Source: a virus
IMG/VR virus record: IMGVR_UViG_3300035180_000978
Span: 1-64,000 of that record
Length of the DNA: 64,000 nucleotides
Direction: 5' to 3' (one strand)
The notes below the pieces were generated by a model, which did not search any database, was not told the origin of the DNA, and saw nothing but the letters and a program-made list of their open reading frames with translations. The translations under genes were made by a program, and so were the position numbers. Positions 8,067 to 15,988 of the stretch are shown piece by piece; the stretch's first letter is position 1, and each line of letters starts with the position of its first letter.

Positions 8067-8469
8067 TCCTAGCTTCTTTCTGCGCAGCCTCCGCCGACGC
8101 GACGTACTTGTTCACTCGATCCAGCTGATACTTGAGTGTGTCTCTGACTTCCTTCATCCGTGCTACCGGATCGAAGTTCGAGAAGAGCATGTCGACATTC
8201 GTCCTCACGGCCTTGATACCGCGGGCGAAGTCGCGCTCCAGGACGTCGAGCTGGTTGCCGATCTCTTTCAGCCGCTTCTCCATCCAAGGAACCTTCGCCT
8301 TCGGCGCCGGATCATCGGAAGGTACCGGGTGTCGGCGGCGACCGAAACCTTCACAGGTACAGCCTTTGAACGGGTGATCGTGCCCATACGTACATGGACC
8401 AGTACCGTTCTCCGCGTGCCAGCTCGCCTCGTGGCCGCAGCCGCACATCTTCACCTTGTGGATCGTCAT
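8014..8469 (-). CDS. Zinc-site protein with coiled-coil tail
   Basis: This 151-residue protein starts at ATG 8469 behind GGAGTG. The first 40 residues contain MCGCGHEASWH and CTYGHDHPFKGCTC, a Cys/His-rich group likely to bind zinc. Residues 60-130 are charged and heptad-like (EKRLKEIGNQLDVLERDF), suggesting a coiled coil. A partial motif-A sequence lies in the linker region near 8321. Function unknown; a DNA- or protein-binding adaptor is possible. Confidence 0.65.
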   Translation of the reverse strand: MTIHKVKMCGCGHEASWHAENGTGPCTYGHDHPFKGCTCEGFGRRRHPVPSDDPAPKAKVPWMEKRLKEIGNQLDVLERDFARGIKAVRTNVDMLFSNFDPVARMKEVRDTLKYQLDRVNKYVASAEAAQKEARNGGSQRVPRVQEESKDE

Positions 8470-8526
8470 TGGACACTCCAGTGTCTACGGCCTTGCATGT
8501 GTCTTGCCACTGCTGAACGTGTCGTA

Positions 8527-9045
8527 TCAGGCTCGTCGAACGAGCCGCAAGCCTTGACTGTAGTCGATCCAGCCGTGGTCGTGCTTCGTGTAGAAGCCCT
8601 GGATCGTAGAACCTCGTGCAGGCTGCCATCCGTAGATGCCGATGACGCCGTCTTTCTTCACGACGTCCTTGTGCGAGCCGCCAAGCAGCGTGAACGACTT
8701 CCCGAGGATCTGCTTGGTCAGCTTCATGTACGTGATGTCGAAGGTGGCTTGCGACGCCATCGTCTTGAACGAGTAGTCCGATCCTTCCTTTGGCGTGAAG
8801 ATCATCTTAGAGGCATCGACCTTGAGATCGGACGCTTCGTAGATGGCGTCCACCAGCTTCGGTGTCGGGAGCTCGAACCCAAGACTCTCGGCGAGAGTCT
8901 CTGCCTGACCGATACCTACGGGTGCAACGTAGAACGGGGCGACCAACCACCATTCGTTCTCCGGACCGAGCACCTGAACGAGATTCTCGGTCGCAGTGGC
9001 GATGGCGATCTGATCGTTGATGTCCTGAGGGATGGAGTCGATCAC
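8527..9045 (-). CDS. Hypothetical protein in lysis region
   Basis: The protein has 172 residues from ATG 9045, which overlaps the upstream lysin stop by four bases (ATGA), so the two are coupled. The C-terminus carries a conserved-looking GFYTKHDHGWIDYSQGLRLV segment with His and Asp residues that could form a catalytic or metal site. No signal peptide is present. The coupling to a glucosaminidase-type gene suggests a role in lysis or wall processing, but this is inference. Confidence 0.6.
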   Translation of the reverse strand: MIDSIPQDINDQIAIATATENLVQVLGPENEWWLVAPFYVAPVGIGQAETLAESLGFELPTPKLVDAIYEASDLKVDASKMIFTPKEGSDYSFKTMASQATFDITYMKLTKQILGKSFTLLGGSHKDVVKKDGVIGIYGWQPARGSTIQGFYTKHDHGWIDYSQGLRLVRRA

Positions 9046-9743
9046 GCGACGACTGGCCTGTCGTCGTCAGTCCAGTCGTACTTGAGCGGCTCGATATCGA
9101 CGCCAGCATAGATGTGCGGGATCGGCTGCGGCGTCTTGTCTACAGGCTGCTCAGCCCTGATGGCCGCAAGCGCCTCATCATAGCCGGACGCGACCATGAA
9201 CTTGTCGAAATGCACCTTCATGCCATTCCGATACGCGTCTTCCGGAGCTGTGAAGTAACCCTTCACCTTGAGCGCATGCACGAAGGACTCGACACTTGGA
9301 CCTTCGGTGGGCGTACCAATCACGTACTTCCACGCAGGAGCGTAGTGCTTCTGGAGGAAGACGAAGTGTCCGTGCATCGCCGTATCCAGATCCGGGTACG
9401 ATCGAAACCACGCCCCCGGATCGGTGGCAGGGATCTCGACGCGTTGGCCGTTGACGATCTCCCAGACGCCCTTCAGCGCCATGTAGTCGAAGCCGTCACC
9501 CTTCACATGTTTCACGTTGCCAAGGTTCCAGTTCCAGCAGCATGCTCCCGCGCCGGTTTCGACGGCGAACTGTGCCCACAGGATTGCCGCCTGGGCCTTC
9601 GAAGCTTCCGGCCACACCTTCAGAAGCGCATGAGCGTACTGCGTCATCGTGGGTGTGGTTCGCACGGTAGGAACGAGAGTCTCTACCTTGGGTTCCGGCG
9701 TGGGCTCGGCTGCTTGGTCTGTTGTCTGTTCGGTTTCGCTCAT
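9042..9743 (-). CDS. Glucosaminidase/lysozyme-like endolysin
   Basis: The protein has 233 residues from ATG 9743. After a Pro/Thr/Glu-rich N-terminus of about 30 residues comes AQFAVETGAGACCWNWNLGNVK (about residues 57-78), matching the glucosaminidase or FlgJ-type lysozyme pattern E-T-G-x-G-(x)n-N-x-NLGN. The Glu of VETG is the likely catalytic acid. These enzymes cleave the peptidoglycan glycan chain. No signal peptide or membrane anchor is seen, so release would need a holin, which was not recognised. It is the best endolysin candidate in the window, though a virion-associated lysin is also possible. Confidence 0.75.
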   Translation of the reverse strand: MSETEQTTDQAAEPTPEPKVETLVPTVRTTPTMTQYAHALLKVWPEASKAQAAILWAQFAVETGAGACCWNWNLGNVKHVKGDGFDYMALKGVWEIVNGQRVEIPATDPGAWFRSYPDLDTAMHGHFVFLQKHYAPAWKYVIGTPTEGPSVESFVHALKVKGYFTAPEDAYRNGMKVHFDKFMVASGYDEALAAIRAEQPVDKTPQPIPHIYAGVDIEPLKYDWTDDDRPVVA

Positions 9744-9752
9744 GGCCTCAGT

Positions 9753-10298
9753 CTACCTCCGCTTTGAGCAAAACGTATCGACCTTGTCGCCACCTGGGTG
9801 CTGGAGAGGCATGAGGACAAACGCCCACTCCCTACAGGCAAACATAATCGGATCGGACCATGTCTGTGTGACCCGAACCCTGACCTGACTTCTAGGGCAC
9901 GGCACCACCGCAAGCACTTGCGAAAGAAGCTCCTTGTTCAAGAGGACGCCCAGAAGGCTGCCCGGAGCAAACACATTCGAGTGTCCATCCTCATCTACCT
10001 CCCACGTTGGCGTCCCTGCCCACCAACGGATGGCCTCGAACTCATTGCAATCACTCCATGCAGACTTGAACGGGAGCACATCCTCGAACAAGTTGATGAA
10101 CTTGTCCCAGCTGGCAGCATCGCCGAGCTTGCGCATCGGGTACTCTGCCGGTCCATGCACAGCAACCGCGTAGAAACCGTTGGTTGCGCAGTTGTACATG
10201 GCTCCCGCGAGCCTTGCGGAGAACGGGAACCCAAGGATCGATCCCTCTTTGAGGAAAGCGGCCTTGTTCGTGAGCTTCTTCAGTAGCTGAGTGTCCAT
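9753..10298 (-). CDS. Hypothetical protein
   Basis: The gene encodes 181 residues from ATG 10298, chosen for its strong AAGGAGAAGG; an upstream extension would run through a hairpin. The sequence starts MDTQLLKKLTNK and contains a Trp-rich middle (AIRWWAGTPTWE). A motif-B palindrome (9909-9922) encodes part of LLSQVLAV. No family is recognised. Confidence 0.65.
   Translation of the reverse strand: MDTQLLKKLTNKAAFLKEGSILGFPFSARLAGAMYNCATNGFYAVAVHGPAEYPMRKLGDAASWDKFINLFEDVLPFKSAWSDCNEFEAIRWWAGTPTWEVDEDGHSNVFAPGSLLGVLLNKELLSQVLAVVPCPRSQVRVRVTQTWSDPIMFACREWAFVLMPLQHPGGDKVDTFCSKRR
9909..9922. repeat. Motif B palindrome, full match
   Basis: CGCAAGCACTTGCG matches all twelve fixed positions of the dispersed CGCAAG-NN-CTTGCG motif and lies inside the gene at 9753-10298. 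Confidence 0.75.
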
Positions 10299-10320
10299 GC
10301 CTTCTCCTTGAAATGCAAAT

Positions 10321-10346
10321 GGCGGCAAGGACCTCTCCTTGCCGCC
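10321..10346 (-). terminator. Strong hairpin between two genes
   Basis: GGCGGCAAGG and CCTTGCCGCC form a perfect 10-bp stem with a 6-base loop in the gap between the genes at 10375 and 10298. On the transcribed strand it is followed by ATTTGCATTTC, a broken T-rich run. It could terminate transcription or process the message. The next gene's ribosome site follows directly. Confidence 0.6.
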
Positions 10347-10357
10347 CTCCTGGTTTG

Positions 10358-10369
10358 GGTACCCGGTAC
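10358..10369. repeat. Motif A palindrome, intergenic copy
   Basis: GGTACCCGGTAC lies in the gap between two genes, next to the strong hairpin. It contains the exact 11-base core GTACCCGGTAC and is the clearest non-coding copy of motif A. Confidence 0.65.
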
Positions 10370-10374
10370 ACCTT

Positions 10375-10716
10375 TCAGCCGATGACCTCGATGTCCTCGT
10401 CGCTCTTGCTACGAAAGAACCACTTCCCGTTGCGGGAAGCGATCGTGACGATCTTCCCGCTCCAGTGGAAGGGCCCGTTGCCACACTTGTCGTGGATCTC
10501 CCTCACGATCTGGCTGACCTTCTCCTCGGCCTTCTTGAAGGCATCCTGGGCGTCCACCTTCTCACCAGAGGCGTCTTCGTACGCTTCGAAGAGCTGCTTC
10601 TTCTCTCTCTTCGAGATTCCCTTGTCCTCTACTACGGCCGGCAGCGCCGTTGCCTCCGGCTCCGTCTTCGTGGCTCTGCGTCGCTTGATCGTCGTCTGTG
10701 TGCCTACTTGTCCCAT
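10375..10716 (-). CDS. Small basic/acidic protein, unknown
   Basis: The gene encodes 113 residues from ATG 10716 behind AAGGAG. The N-terminus is basic (TIKRRRATKT), the middle is a Lys/Glu-rich helix, and the C-terminus reads HWSGKIVTIASRNGKWFFRS then turns acidic. The final segment has the look of a compact nucleic-acid-binding beta domain, but no family is recognised. Confidence 0.65.
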   Translation of the reverse strand: MGQVGTQTTIKRRRATKTEPEATALPAVVEDKGISKREKKQLFEAYEDASGEKVDAQDAFKKAEEKVSQIVREIHDKCGNGPFHWSGKIVTIASRNGKWFFRSKSDEDIEVIG

Positions 10717-10754
10717 GACAAACTCCTTGTCTACAAATTCATCGTATCGATTTC

Positions 10755-10871
10755 TCAGACCTGATCCACCTCTTCTGCCTCTAGTGCGAGCGCGTTGAAC
10801 CATTGTGCGTAGCTCTCGTTCTTTCCCTCCACAAGTCTCCATGCCGCCAGAAGCATCGCTGGCAAGAGCAT
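10755..10871 (-). CDS. Possible 38-residue membrane peptide
   Basis: In an otherwise gene-free stretch (10717-10942) one frame encodes MLLPAMLLAAWRLVEG followed by a polar tail ending EAEEVDQV. The first half could span a membrane. No Shine-Dalgarno precedes the ATG, and the frame stays open upstream without a start codon. It could be a small holin-like or regulatory peptide, or a chance frame. Confidence 0.3.
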   Translation of the reverse strand: MLLPAMLLAAWRLVEGKNESYAQWFNALALEAEEVDQV

Positions 10872-10942
10872 GAGCGCGACAGCCGTCTGTCCTTTTGTGG
10901 CTGATGTGTACGAAGCCAGAATCGGATGTCGATTCCCATGAA

Positions 10943-11167
10943 CTACATCTTGGAGACCCGAGCCTCAAGCGAGGCTCGCATCTTCTCCTTTGATGATGCT
11001 GGCAGCCTTCGGAGCGAGTCGATGATCGGAATGATCTCGTACTGAGTGACGAGAGCAAAGTCATAGCAGCAGGCGTCGCATCCGACCGTGAATGGGGTGG
11101 TCCAGCCTTTGTCGTAGCGCGCAATGTCGATCATCGACGAGATGGTCGCGTCGATAGCTCTGTACAC
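10943..11167 (-). CDS. Small hypothetical protein
   Basis: The gene encodes 74 residues from a GTG at 11167, 15 bases after the upstream stop; the ribosome site is weak. It contains a GCDACCYDF cysteine group and a basic helical tail (SLRRLPASSKEKMRASLEARV). No family is recognised. Confidence 0.5.
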   Translation of the reverse strand: MYRAIDATISSMIDIARYDKGWTTPFTVGCDACCYDFALVTQYEIIPIIDSLRRLPASSKEKMRASLEARVSKM

Positions 11168-11182
11168 GTTGCGGTATCGAGA

Positions 11183-11623
11183 TCAGCCCGCAGGGCCTTG
11201 AGGTGTCTTTTTCTGTCCATGACCTTGCTCCATGTTGGCTACGTGCTTCAGCATGTCCAAGCAGGCGTTGAACCTGTGCTCCTGGCCCGTGAAGTTCATC
11301 CAGATGGGCGGCATGTTGAGCATCTTGCAGATGTCTTCTGCAATCTCGACACCAAGCATTCCCTTCCAGCTCTCTGGCAGCGTTCCAGAGAGCTCGCTCT
11401 TGGCGTCGGCCTCTTTCTTGAAACGCTCACACCACTCATCAAGCGTGAAGACACGGATCGGATGCATGCCCATGTTCACGTTGCCGATCATCTTGGCCTT
11501 CTCGTCGTACAGGATGCCGACCTTCTCCAGGTCACATATCATCCAGTCTTCGTAGACGCCGTTGGGCTTCAGCATCGAGATCCATTCGTGCAGTAGAGCG
11601 CAAAGCCGTCTGTCCATACTCAT
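11183..11623 (-). CDS. Hypothetical protein
   Basis: The gene encodes 146 residues from ATG 11623 behind GGAGG. It is Met- and Trp-rich (MNMPPIWMNFTGQEHRF near the end) and probably all-alpha. The upstream 215 bases hold no gene but contain a conserved promoter-like element. Function unknown. Confidence 0.65.
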   Translation of the reverse strand: MSMDRRLCALLHEWISMLKPNGVYEDWMICDLEKVGILYDEKAKMIGNVNMGMHPIRVFTLDEWCERFKKEADAKSELSGTLPESWKGMLGVEIAEDICKMLNMPPIWMNFTGQEHRFNACLDMLKHVANMEQGHGQKKTPQGPAG

Positions 11624-11811
11624 GGGAGTCCTCCAAAGGCGGTGACCGAGTCGCGTCTGTTGGGCGAGCCGGACATCGTCGTCCATCAAAGTGTCGCGGA
11701 CATCAGCCGCATGCGTTGGTGCGGCCCAGTGTGTTCCGTATCGAAAACCACGGGTATCTGTCCGAAACGAACGTAGACCGCCCCCCCCGATTGGGTGGGA
11801 GGGGGAGAGTT

Positions 11812-11842
11812 TGATTCTATCTAGAGGGGGCCGTGGGACTAG
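11812..11842 (-). promoter_or_regulatory. Shared promoter-like element, copy 1
   Basis: Read on the minus strand, this begins right after the lipoprotein stop codon with CCACGGCCCCCTCTAG, continues GATAGAATCA, and is followed by a pyrimidine tract. The same element recurs at 30143-30173, matching at about 26 of 31 positions. TAGAAT could serve as a -10 box. No standard -35 is seen, so a phage-specific promoter or activator site is possible. Confidence 0.5.
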
Positions 11843-12210
11843 TGAAAAGGGCTTGGTTCGGCACCATTCAGTGAGCTCTTTCGCTGACAGAGTGGCTCGA
11901 TTTCTTCGCACGACTTCACGTTCACGACGCACGACGGGTGTAGGGCATGTCCCTGGCTCTGCGTGTACTCACAGAACTCAGTGCAGGTCTGTCCCTTCGG
12001 ATGCTCCTTGTCCGGCTGGAGCGGCTGACCCTCCGGGCAATTCAACCCAGATCCATCTTCGCCCCGCAAGTGCTTGCAGGCCGAATCGCAGCTCGCGGTG
12101 TCCGTGGCTGCGTGATGCGTAGGGATCTGGTTCGAACCTCCACACGCGATCACGATCAGCGAGGCCACAAAGCAAACGAAGACCTGGGACGCTTTCTTGA
12201 ACGTACTCAT
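11839..12210 (-). CDS. Cys-rich lipoprotein
   Basis: The protein has 123 residues from ATG 12210 behind AGGAGGTG. The N-terminus shows a lipoprotein signal peptide: KK near residue 5, a hydrophobic core (VFVCFVASLIVIA) and a lipobox VIAC with Cys at about residue 23. The mature part has about seven further cysteines, probably disulphide-bonded outside the cytoplasm. Phage lipoproteins act as outer spanins or superinfection-exclusion factors. It lacks the Pro-rich pattern of spanins, so exclusion or a surface role is equally possible. A lysogenic or host-acquired origin cannot be judged. A motif-B variant lies at 12065. Confidence 0.7.
   Translation of the reverse strand: MSTFKKASQVFVCFVASLIVIACGGSNQIPTHHAATDTASCDSACKHLRGEDGSGLNCPEGQPLQPDKEHPKGQTCTEFCEYTQSQGHALHPSCVVNVKSCEEIEPLCQRKSSLNGAEPSPFH
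12065..12078. repeat. Motif B palindrome variant
   Basis: CGCAAGTGCTTGCA matches the motif at all but the last base and encodes ACKHLRG in the lipoprotein gene. The same variant occurs at 20389. Confidence 0.55.
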
Positions 12211-12655
12211 GCCACCTCCTGATTCCGTATGCCTCTACCAAATGGTGAAGGCCTCATCGTGAGCGCTTCATCAACAGACCATCCGATTCTCAGACGATTG
12301 TAGATTGTATTTTGACTCAATCCCATTTCCTCTGCCCATGCTGCGTAGCACTGAGTCTTTCCGTTGAGCGTCAGTAGTCGAGTGCTACTTCTATTTCTTG
12401 CCTGCGTCTTCCTGGTGGCCCAGCAACAGTTGGACTTGGTGTACGGACCGTCATTGTTCATACGCTCGATCGTGTGATCTTTCGTTGGTCGTTGACCCAT
12501 GTCTTCCAGGAACCCATCGAACGTCTTCCATCGACTGCAAACCACAATGCCTCGGTCGAAGTAATAACGTCGCTTTCTTTATTCTTCGGAGAGCATCGTC
12601 GATGCATTCGCTTCCAGTTGGTGAGGCCTGGAATCAAGCGATGTGCAGCGGTCAT
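12207..12655 (-). pseudogene. Frameshifted HNH homing endonuclease
   Basis: The start (ATG 12655) overlaps the peptidase stop by four bases. The first frame reads MTAAHRLIPGLTNWKRMHRRC-SPKNKES and then leaves the family pattern. A second frame picks up with YYFDRGIVVCSRW-KTFDGFLEDMG, then DHTIERMNNDGPYTKSNC, which is the usual phage HNH layout. The join lies near 12565-12575 and needs a one-base correction. A C-terminal module (NGKTQCYAAWAEEMGLSQNTIYNRL) resembles the DNA-binding repeats of these enzymes. The gene is either inactivated or expressed by ribosomal frameshifting. A sequencing error is the simplest alternative. Confidence 0.75.
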
Positions 12656-13557
12656 ACCGTTTCTAGCCATGTTTCCCATCCACCCTCGAGCACGATCAGG
12701 TCGAAACCTTCTTGTTCGATGACGTCCGGCGAGACCATTGCAAAGCCATCATCACCCCACGAGTTCGCCCACGAGTTCTCGTCCCAGAAGACGCCCCCGT
12801 TCTTGAGCGGATCCCAGCCGACGAGCAGGGTGGCATGGTTGCCAGCCACCGTTCCGTTGACAGGCCTGATGACGTCGCCTTTCTTGTACTGGAGGTAATT
12901 CGCTCCGACCGGTTTCGCCCACCACACTGGGTTGCCGACAGCCAGGTTCGCGATGACGTCTTCGACGAGATCTGACCCTGTCGACTTCAGCTTCGCCCAG
13001 CCGTTGATCTTGTGCGCGGCAGCGCTCCTCATCGCCATCCAGCTCGGGGGCGTACAGAGGTACGCCAGCTGGTCCGAGTACCCCCAGCACTCAGATGCAG
13101 GCCGGCCGACAATCGGAACCTCTGGCGGGACGCCCCACGTCGACAGGGCGGCGGCGGCGAGCGAGTTTCTAGTGCCCGAGTCCTTGTCGATCTCCATCGG
13201 CTCCATCAGCTCGCGTGCCTCATAGTACAAGGCAGCCCGAGAGAGAGCTACGTGGTTGGAAAACGCCTCTTTCAGAGCATCTGCATCGGACAGCCCTCGC
13301 GCCTTGGCAGCAGCGAAGAACTTCATGACGCGCTTGATCTCTAGCCCACGCGTCCCGGAGTTCGTGACACACGTACCTGCGCCGCCCTGGTCATGCCTGG
13401 TCCTGGGACTGAACTGGCGAAGGTCCGATGCCATGTTCACGTACAGCGACGAAATCCTGGTGACCCCGGCTTTGTACTTGGACTCGTAATCCGGAGCCGC
13501 GTCGTGCTGTTCCGTAGAGTCAGGGCGAGCTCCTGCCTTGTAGAGCGAAAGATCCAT
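12652..13557 (-). CDS. Papain-like (C1 family) cysteine peptidase
   Basis: The protein has 301 residues from ATG 13557 behind GGAGG. It has the three catalytic regions of papain-type peptidases in order: HDQGGAGTCVTNSG with the nucleophile Cys, GNHATLLVGWD with the catalytic His, and ENSWANSWGDDGF with the Asn. There is no signal peptide and no recognisable propeptide. Such enzymes are rare in phages. Possible roles are maturation of a virion protein, host takeover or attack on a host protein. The divergent plus-strand gene starts about 50 bases away. Confidence 0.8.
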   Translation of the reverse strand: MDLSLYKAGARPDSTEQHDAAPDYESKYKAGVTRISSLYVNMASDLRQFSPRTRHDQGGAGTCVTNSGTRGLEIKRVMKFFAAAKARGLSDADALKEAFSNHVALSRAALYYEARELMEPMEIDKDSGTRNSLAAAALSTWGVPPEVPIVGRPASECWGYSDQLAYLCTPPSWMAMRSAAAHKINGWAKLKSTGSDLVEDVIANLAVGNPVWWAKPVGANYLQYKKGDVIRPVNGTVAGNHATLLVGWDPLKNGGVFWDENSWANSWGDDGFAMVSPDVIEQEGFDLIVLEGGWETWLETV

Positions 13558-13605
13558 GCATCCTCCATTGAGGCTTTCTTGCCCCTGATGCATCCTATCT
13601 CTGAC

Positions 13606-14133
13606 ATGAACGAAACCAAAGAATCGAAATGGGCTCGACTCTCAGCTTCCATCGCCTACTTCACAGACTGCGCCAGCGACGGATGCACGTACTGCTGTCA
13701 CGGAAAGGACGACGATCAGATTCTAGTGAGCATCGAGGACCAGCCGCTACATCAGACGATGGCCGATATCGGGTCTATCGTCGACGGAACCGTTCGACTC
13801 ACCATCTACAGCAACGGAAACTGCTCGTTTCTCTCAAGCCATGGCTGCGGCATCCACCCTTCAGCTGGGGGCAAGGTTCAGTGGGCAACCGACTGCAAGA
13901 TCTACCCATTCTTTCCTCTGACCGATGGTCGGATCATCATCATGGGGACGTGTGCTCATACGAGCCGAATTCTCCAGACGATGAACGATGGCAGCGACGA
14001 AGTCGAAGCACACGTCGCCACCATATACGAGCTGCTGCACGAGCTCACGCCCGCGGACATGAGGCATCACTACGACGAGATGGTCAACGAAGACAGTCGT
14101 CGCTACAACATCGTCCTCAACGATCCACGGTAG
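13606..14133 (+). CDS. YkgJ-like CxxxCC metal-binding protein (only plus-strand gene)
   Basis: The protein has 175 residues from ATG 13606; an alternative ATG at 13588 adds six residues, and neither has a good Shine-Dalgarno. It shows the YkgJ-family pattern of Fe-S or zinc-binding cysteines: CASDGCTYCCHG near residue 17, then CSFLSSHGCGIH and DCKIYPFFP. Known members are poorly characterised and are proposed to bind a metal or iron-sulphur cluster. It runs against all its neighbours, divergent from the peptidase and converging with a 17-base overlap on the next minus-strand gene. This orientation suggests separate regulation or recent acquisition. Confidence 0.8.
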   Translation: MNETKESKWARLSASIAYFTDCASDGCTYCCHGKDDDQILVSIEDQPLHQTMADIGSIVDGTVRLTIYSNGNCSFLSSHGCGIHPSAGGKVQWATDCKIYPFFPLTDGRIIIMGTCAHTSRILQTMNDGSDEVEAHVATIYELLHELTPADMRHHYDEMVNEDSRRYNIVLNDPR

Positions 14134-14839
14134 CCGTATCCACCACTGACAGTCCGTCGACCGACCTAAACATGGGGGCGATCATTGCATCGTTGACAGG
14201 GATCGCCACCGTTCGATTCATGGCCCAGAGGTACGTCTTCACCCTGGTTCTGCTCAGCATGTTTGGCTTCGGGTGCCCTTCAGCGTCTTTCTTGCATCCT
14301 TCGCCCGTGTAGATCCCGAGCCGGTCTTCGACCGACATCCACGAACACGCCATGAAGGATTCGCGAATCTTGTGCAGCGCCGCCCTGAAGCAGTTCTTTC
14401 GATCCTTGAGCGCCTTCAAGTCGATGATCTGATCGGAGTGCTCGTCCCTCCAAACCTTGCTCTTGCTGTTGGCAAACTTGTACGTGTCGCCTTCGAGCAC
14501 GAGCCCGCCGCCTTCGGCGTGTACCTGCATGATGCACATTGCCATGCCGTTGTCGCATTCACCCTTGCGACAGTCACCGCTGTCAATCCTCTTGGCGTAG
14601 TTCGACTCCCATCGCGAGATGGCAAGCATGAGGAGCGCCGTCCTGGTACGACCAAACTCTCCAGAGAAGATCGGCTTCTCGTTCTCGTCGAAGGCAACCT
14701 TCAACGCGTCGAGCGCGATGTCCTCATACCTCTGCTCCGTCTGAGCCTGCGTATCTCCGTTGCCGCGGTGATCGGTCAATGGAACCCAGCCGATCATCGC
14801 ACTCACAAGCCACACAACGATTGACATCACCAAGTTCAT
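14117..14839 (-). CDS. Membrane-anchored transglycosylase-like protein
   Basis: The protein has 240 residues from ATG 14839 behind AGGAGAG. An N-terminal hydrophobic segment (LVMSIVVWLVSAMIGWVPL, residues 3-21) is a signal peptide or anchor. Residues 65-110 contain AISRWESNYAKR and GMAMCIMQVH, resembling the catalytic Glu and the GxMQ pattern of SLT-type lytic transglycosylases. Four to six cysteines suggest disulphides after export. A role in wall cleavage at entry or lysis fits. The match is partial. Its 3' end overlaps the convergent plus-strand gene. Confidence 0.6.
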   Translation of the reverse strand: MNLVMSIVVWLVSAMIGWVPLTDHRGNGDTQAQTEQRYEDIALDALKVAFDENEKPIFSGEFGRTRTALLMLAISRWESNYAKRIDSGDCRKGECDNGMAMCIMQVHAEGGGLVLEGDTYKFANSKSKVWRDEHSDQIIDLKALKDRKNCFRAALHKIRESFMACSWMSVEDRLGIYTGEGCKKDAEGHPKPNMLSRTRVKTYLWAMNRTVAIPVNDAMIAPMFRSVDGLSVVDTATVDR

Positions 14840-14957
14840 CGTCTCTCTCCTTGTTGTCGTACTGCCCAGCCGGACGCGAGGCCCGGCACCATGACACACG
14901 TTCGCGTCCGCATGCAAATCTGCCGCGTGTCAACGAGTCTATGTTTGCGAGATTACG

Positions 14958-15986
14958 TCACTTGAAGCCGTCGACTTCACCGGTCGACTTCAGCCTGGCC
15001 AGCGTCTCTGGATCTTCTGCGAAGTCCTTGATGCGACTCACCACTGGCTTGAAGAGCAGGTTCACGTCGATCTGATTGTCTCGACAGAACCTCTTCACTT
15101 TCTCCATCTGGGCAGTCATCTCCTTGTCCATTCGGATCATGAGATGCTCTTTGCCGCCGAAAACGAAGACCATGAAGTTGTACCGAAGGTCGTTCCCGTA
15201 TTTCGAGAACAAGCCATTCAGGATGGAGGCGAGGTCGTCGACCGTCTTTACCTCTTTGCTCTTCTCGTCGAAGTCGTTGAGCATCTCCTGCGACATGCCC
15301 ATGTCCTTGAGCGCCTGCTTCGTGCCTCCCGTGAGGCTTGCCCAGTAGTCCTTGTCGGTGAAGGCGTAGAGCCTTTGAAGCTGCTCGTTGCCATATTTCT
15401 CGGCATGCTTCTGGTACAGCTTCAGGAACTTGTCGGTGTTCAAACTGCCGCGGAGGTGGTTCAAGCGGAAGAGCATGAACTCCCGGAACTCCTCCTTGTC
15501 CCAATTGCCTCCCTCGAAGATCAAGGCTGGAATCGTCTTCCTACCGAGAGCCTTCACTGCTCGCCATCGGTGCTCTCCGCCAACGAGCTGGAATCGACCG
15601 TTGTTCAAGCGGACCAGGTGAATCGGTTCGATGAAGCCAGGTGAACCTTCGTGCTGCTCGTCGATCTCTTCTGCGAGAACGTTGAAGGTCTCCTCGTCCA
15701 TCTCGTTCGGGTTGTCTACGTTTGGATCGATGAGGTCGACCGGAACGTCCCACACCTTGAGCGACTTGCTCTCGGTCACAGGCTCAGCGTTGTGAACCTC
15801 AGTCTTGACCGTCTCTATGCGAGTCATCGCAAAGGCCGGAAGACTTGCCCCGGCCAGTGACGGAATTGGGGGCATCGCCATGTCGAACGCTGGAGTGGGC
15901 GGCATGGGAGCTGACGGCAACGTTTCGGTAGCAGGCGCCGGCGGGTCCGTAGATACGGGCTGCGTCTTTTTCTTTTCATTCGCCAT
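14958..15986 (-). CDS. ParB/sulfiredoxin-fold protein (phage type)
   Basis: The protein has 342 residues from ATG 15986. The first 75 residues are Pro/Ala-rich. Residues 78-160 follow the ParB N-terminal fold: VPVDLIDPN, EMDEETFNVLAEEIDE, FIEPIHLVRL, and LVGGEHRWRAVKALG. The GEHR box replaces the GERR of chromosomal ParB, as in phage ParB-fold nucleases and ATPases. The C-terminal 180 residues have no clear ParB helix-turn-helix. It might be a nuclease, a modification-linked ParB-fold enzyme or a DNA-binding factor. It follows the biosynthetic operon by a few genes, and ParB-fold proteins are often found with phage DNA modification genes. Confidence 0.75.
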   Translation of the reverse strand: MANEKKKTQPVSTDPPAPATETLPSAPMPPTPAFDMAMPPIPSLAGASLPAFAMTRIETVKTEVHNAEPVTESKSLKVWDVPVDLIDPNVDNPNEMDEETFNVLAEEIDEQHEGSPGFIEPIHLVRLNNGRFQLVGGEHRWRAVKALGRKTIPALIFEGGNWDKEEFREFMLFRLNHLRGSLNTDKFLKLYQKHAEKYGNEQLQRLYAFTDKDYWASLTGGTKQALKDMGMSQEMLNDFDEKSKEVKTVDDLASILNGLFSKYGNDLRYNFMVFVFGGKEHLMIRMDKEMTAQMEKVKRFCRDNQIDVNLLFKPVVSRIKDFAEDPETLARLKSTGEVDGFK

Positions 15987-15988
15987 GT

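Noticed and set aside
7927-9111. Long plus-strand frame of 394 codons
   Set aside because: It overlaps well-supported minus-strand genes with ribosome sites and known motifs, and its translation is Arg/Leu/His-rich, as expected from an antisense shadow.
14928-14933. TTGACA on the minus strand as a -35 box before the transglycosylase-like gene
   Set aside because: No acceptable -10 box lies 15-19 bases downstream; the sequence there is CGGACG.
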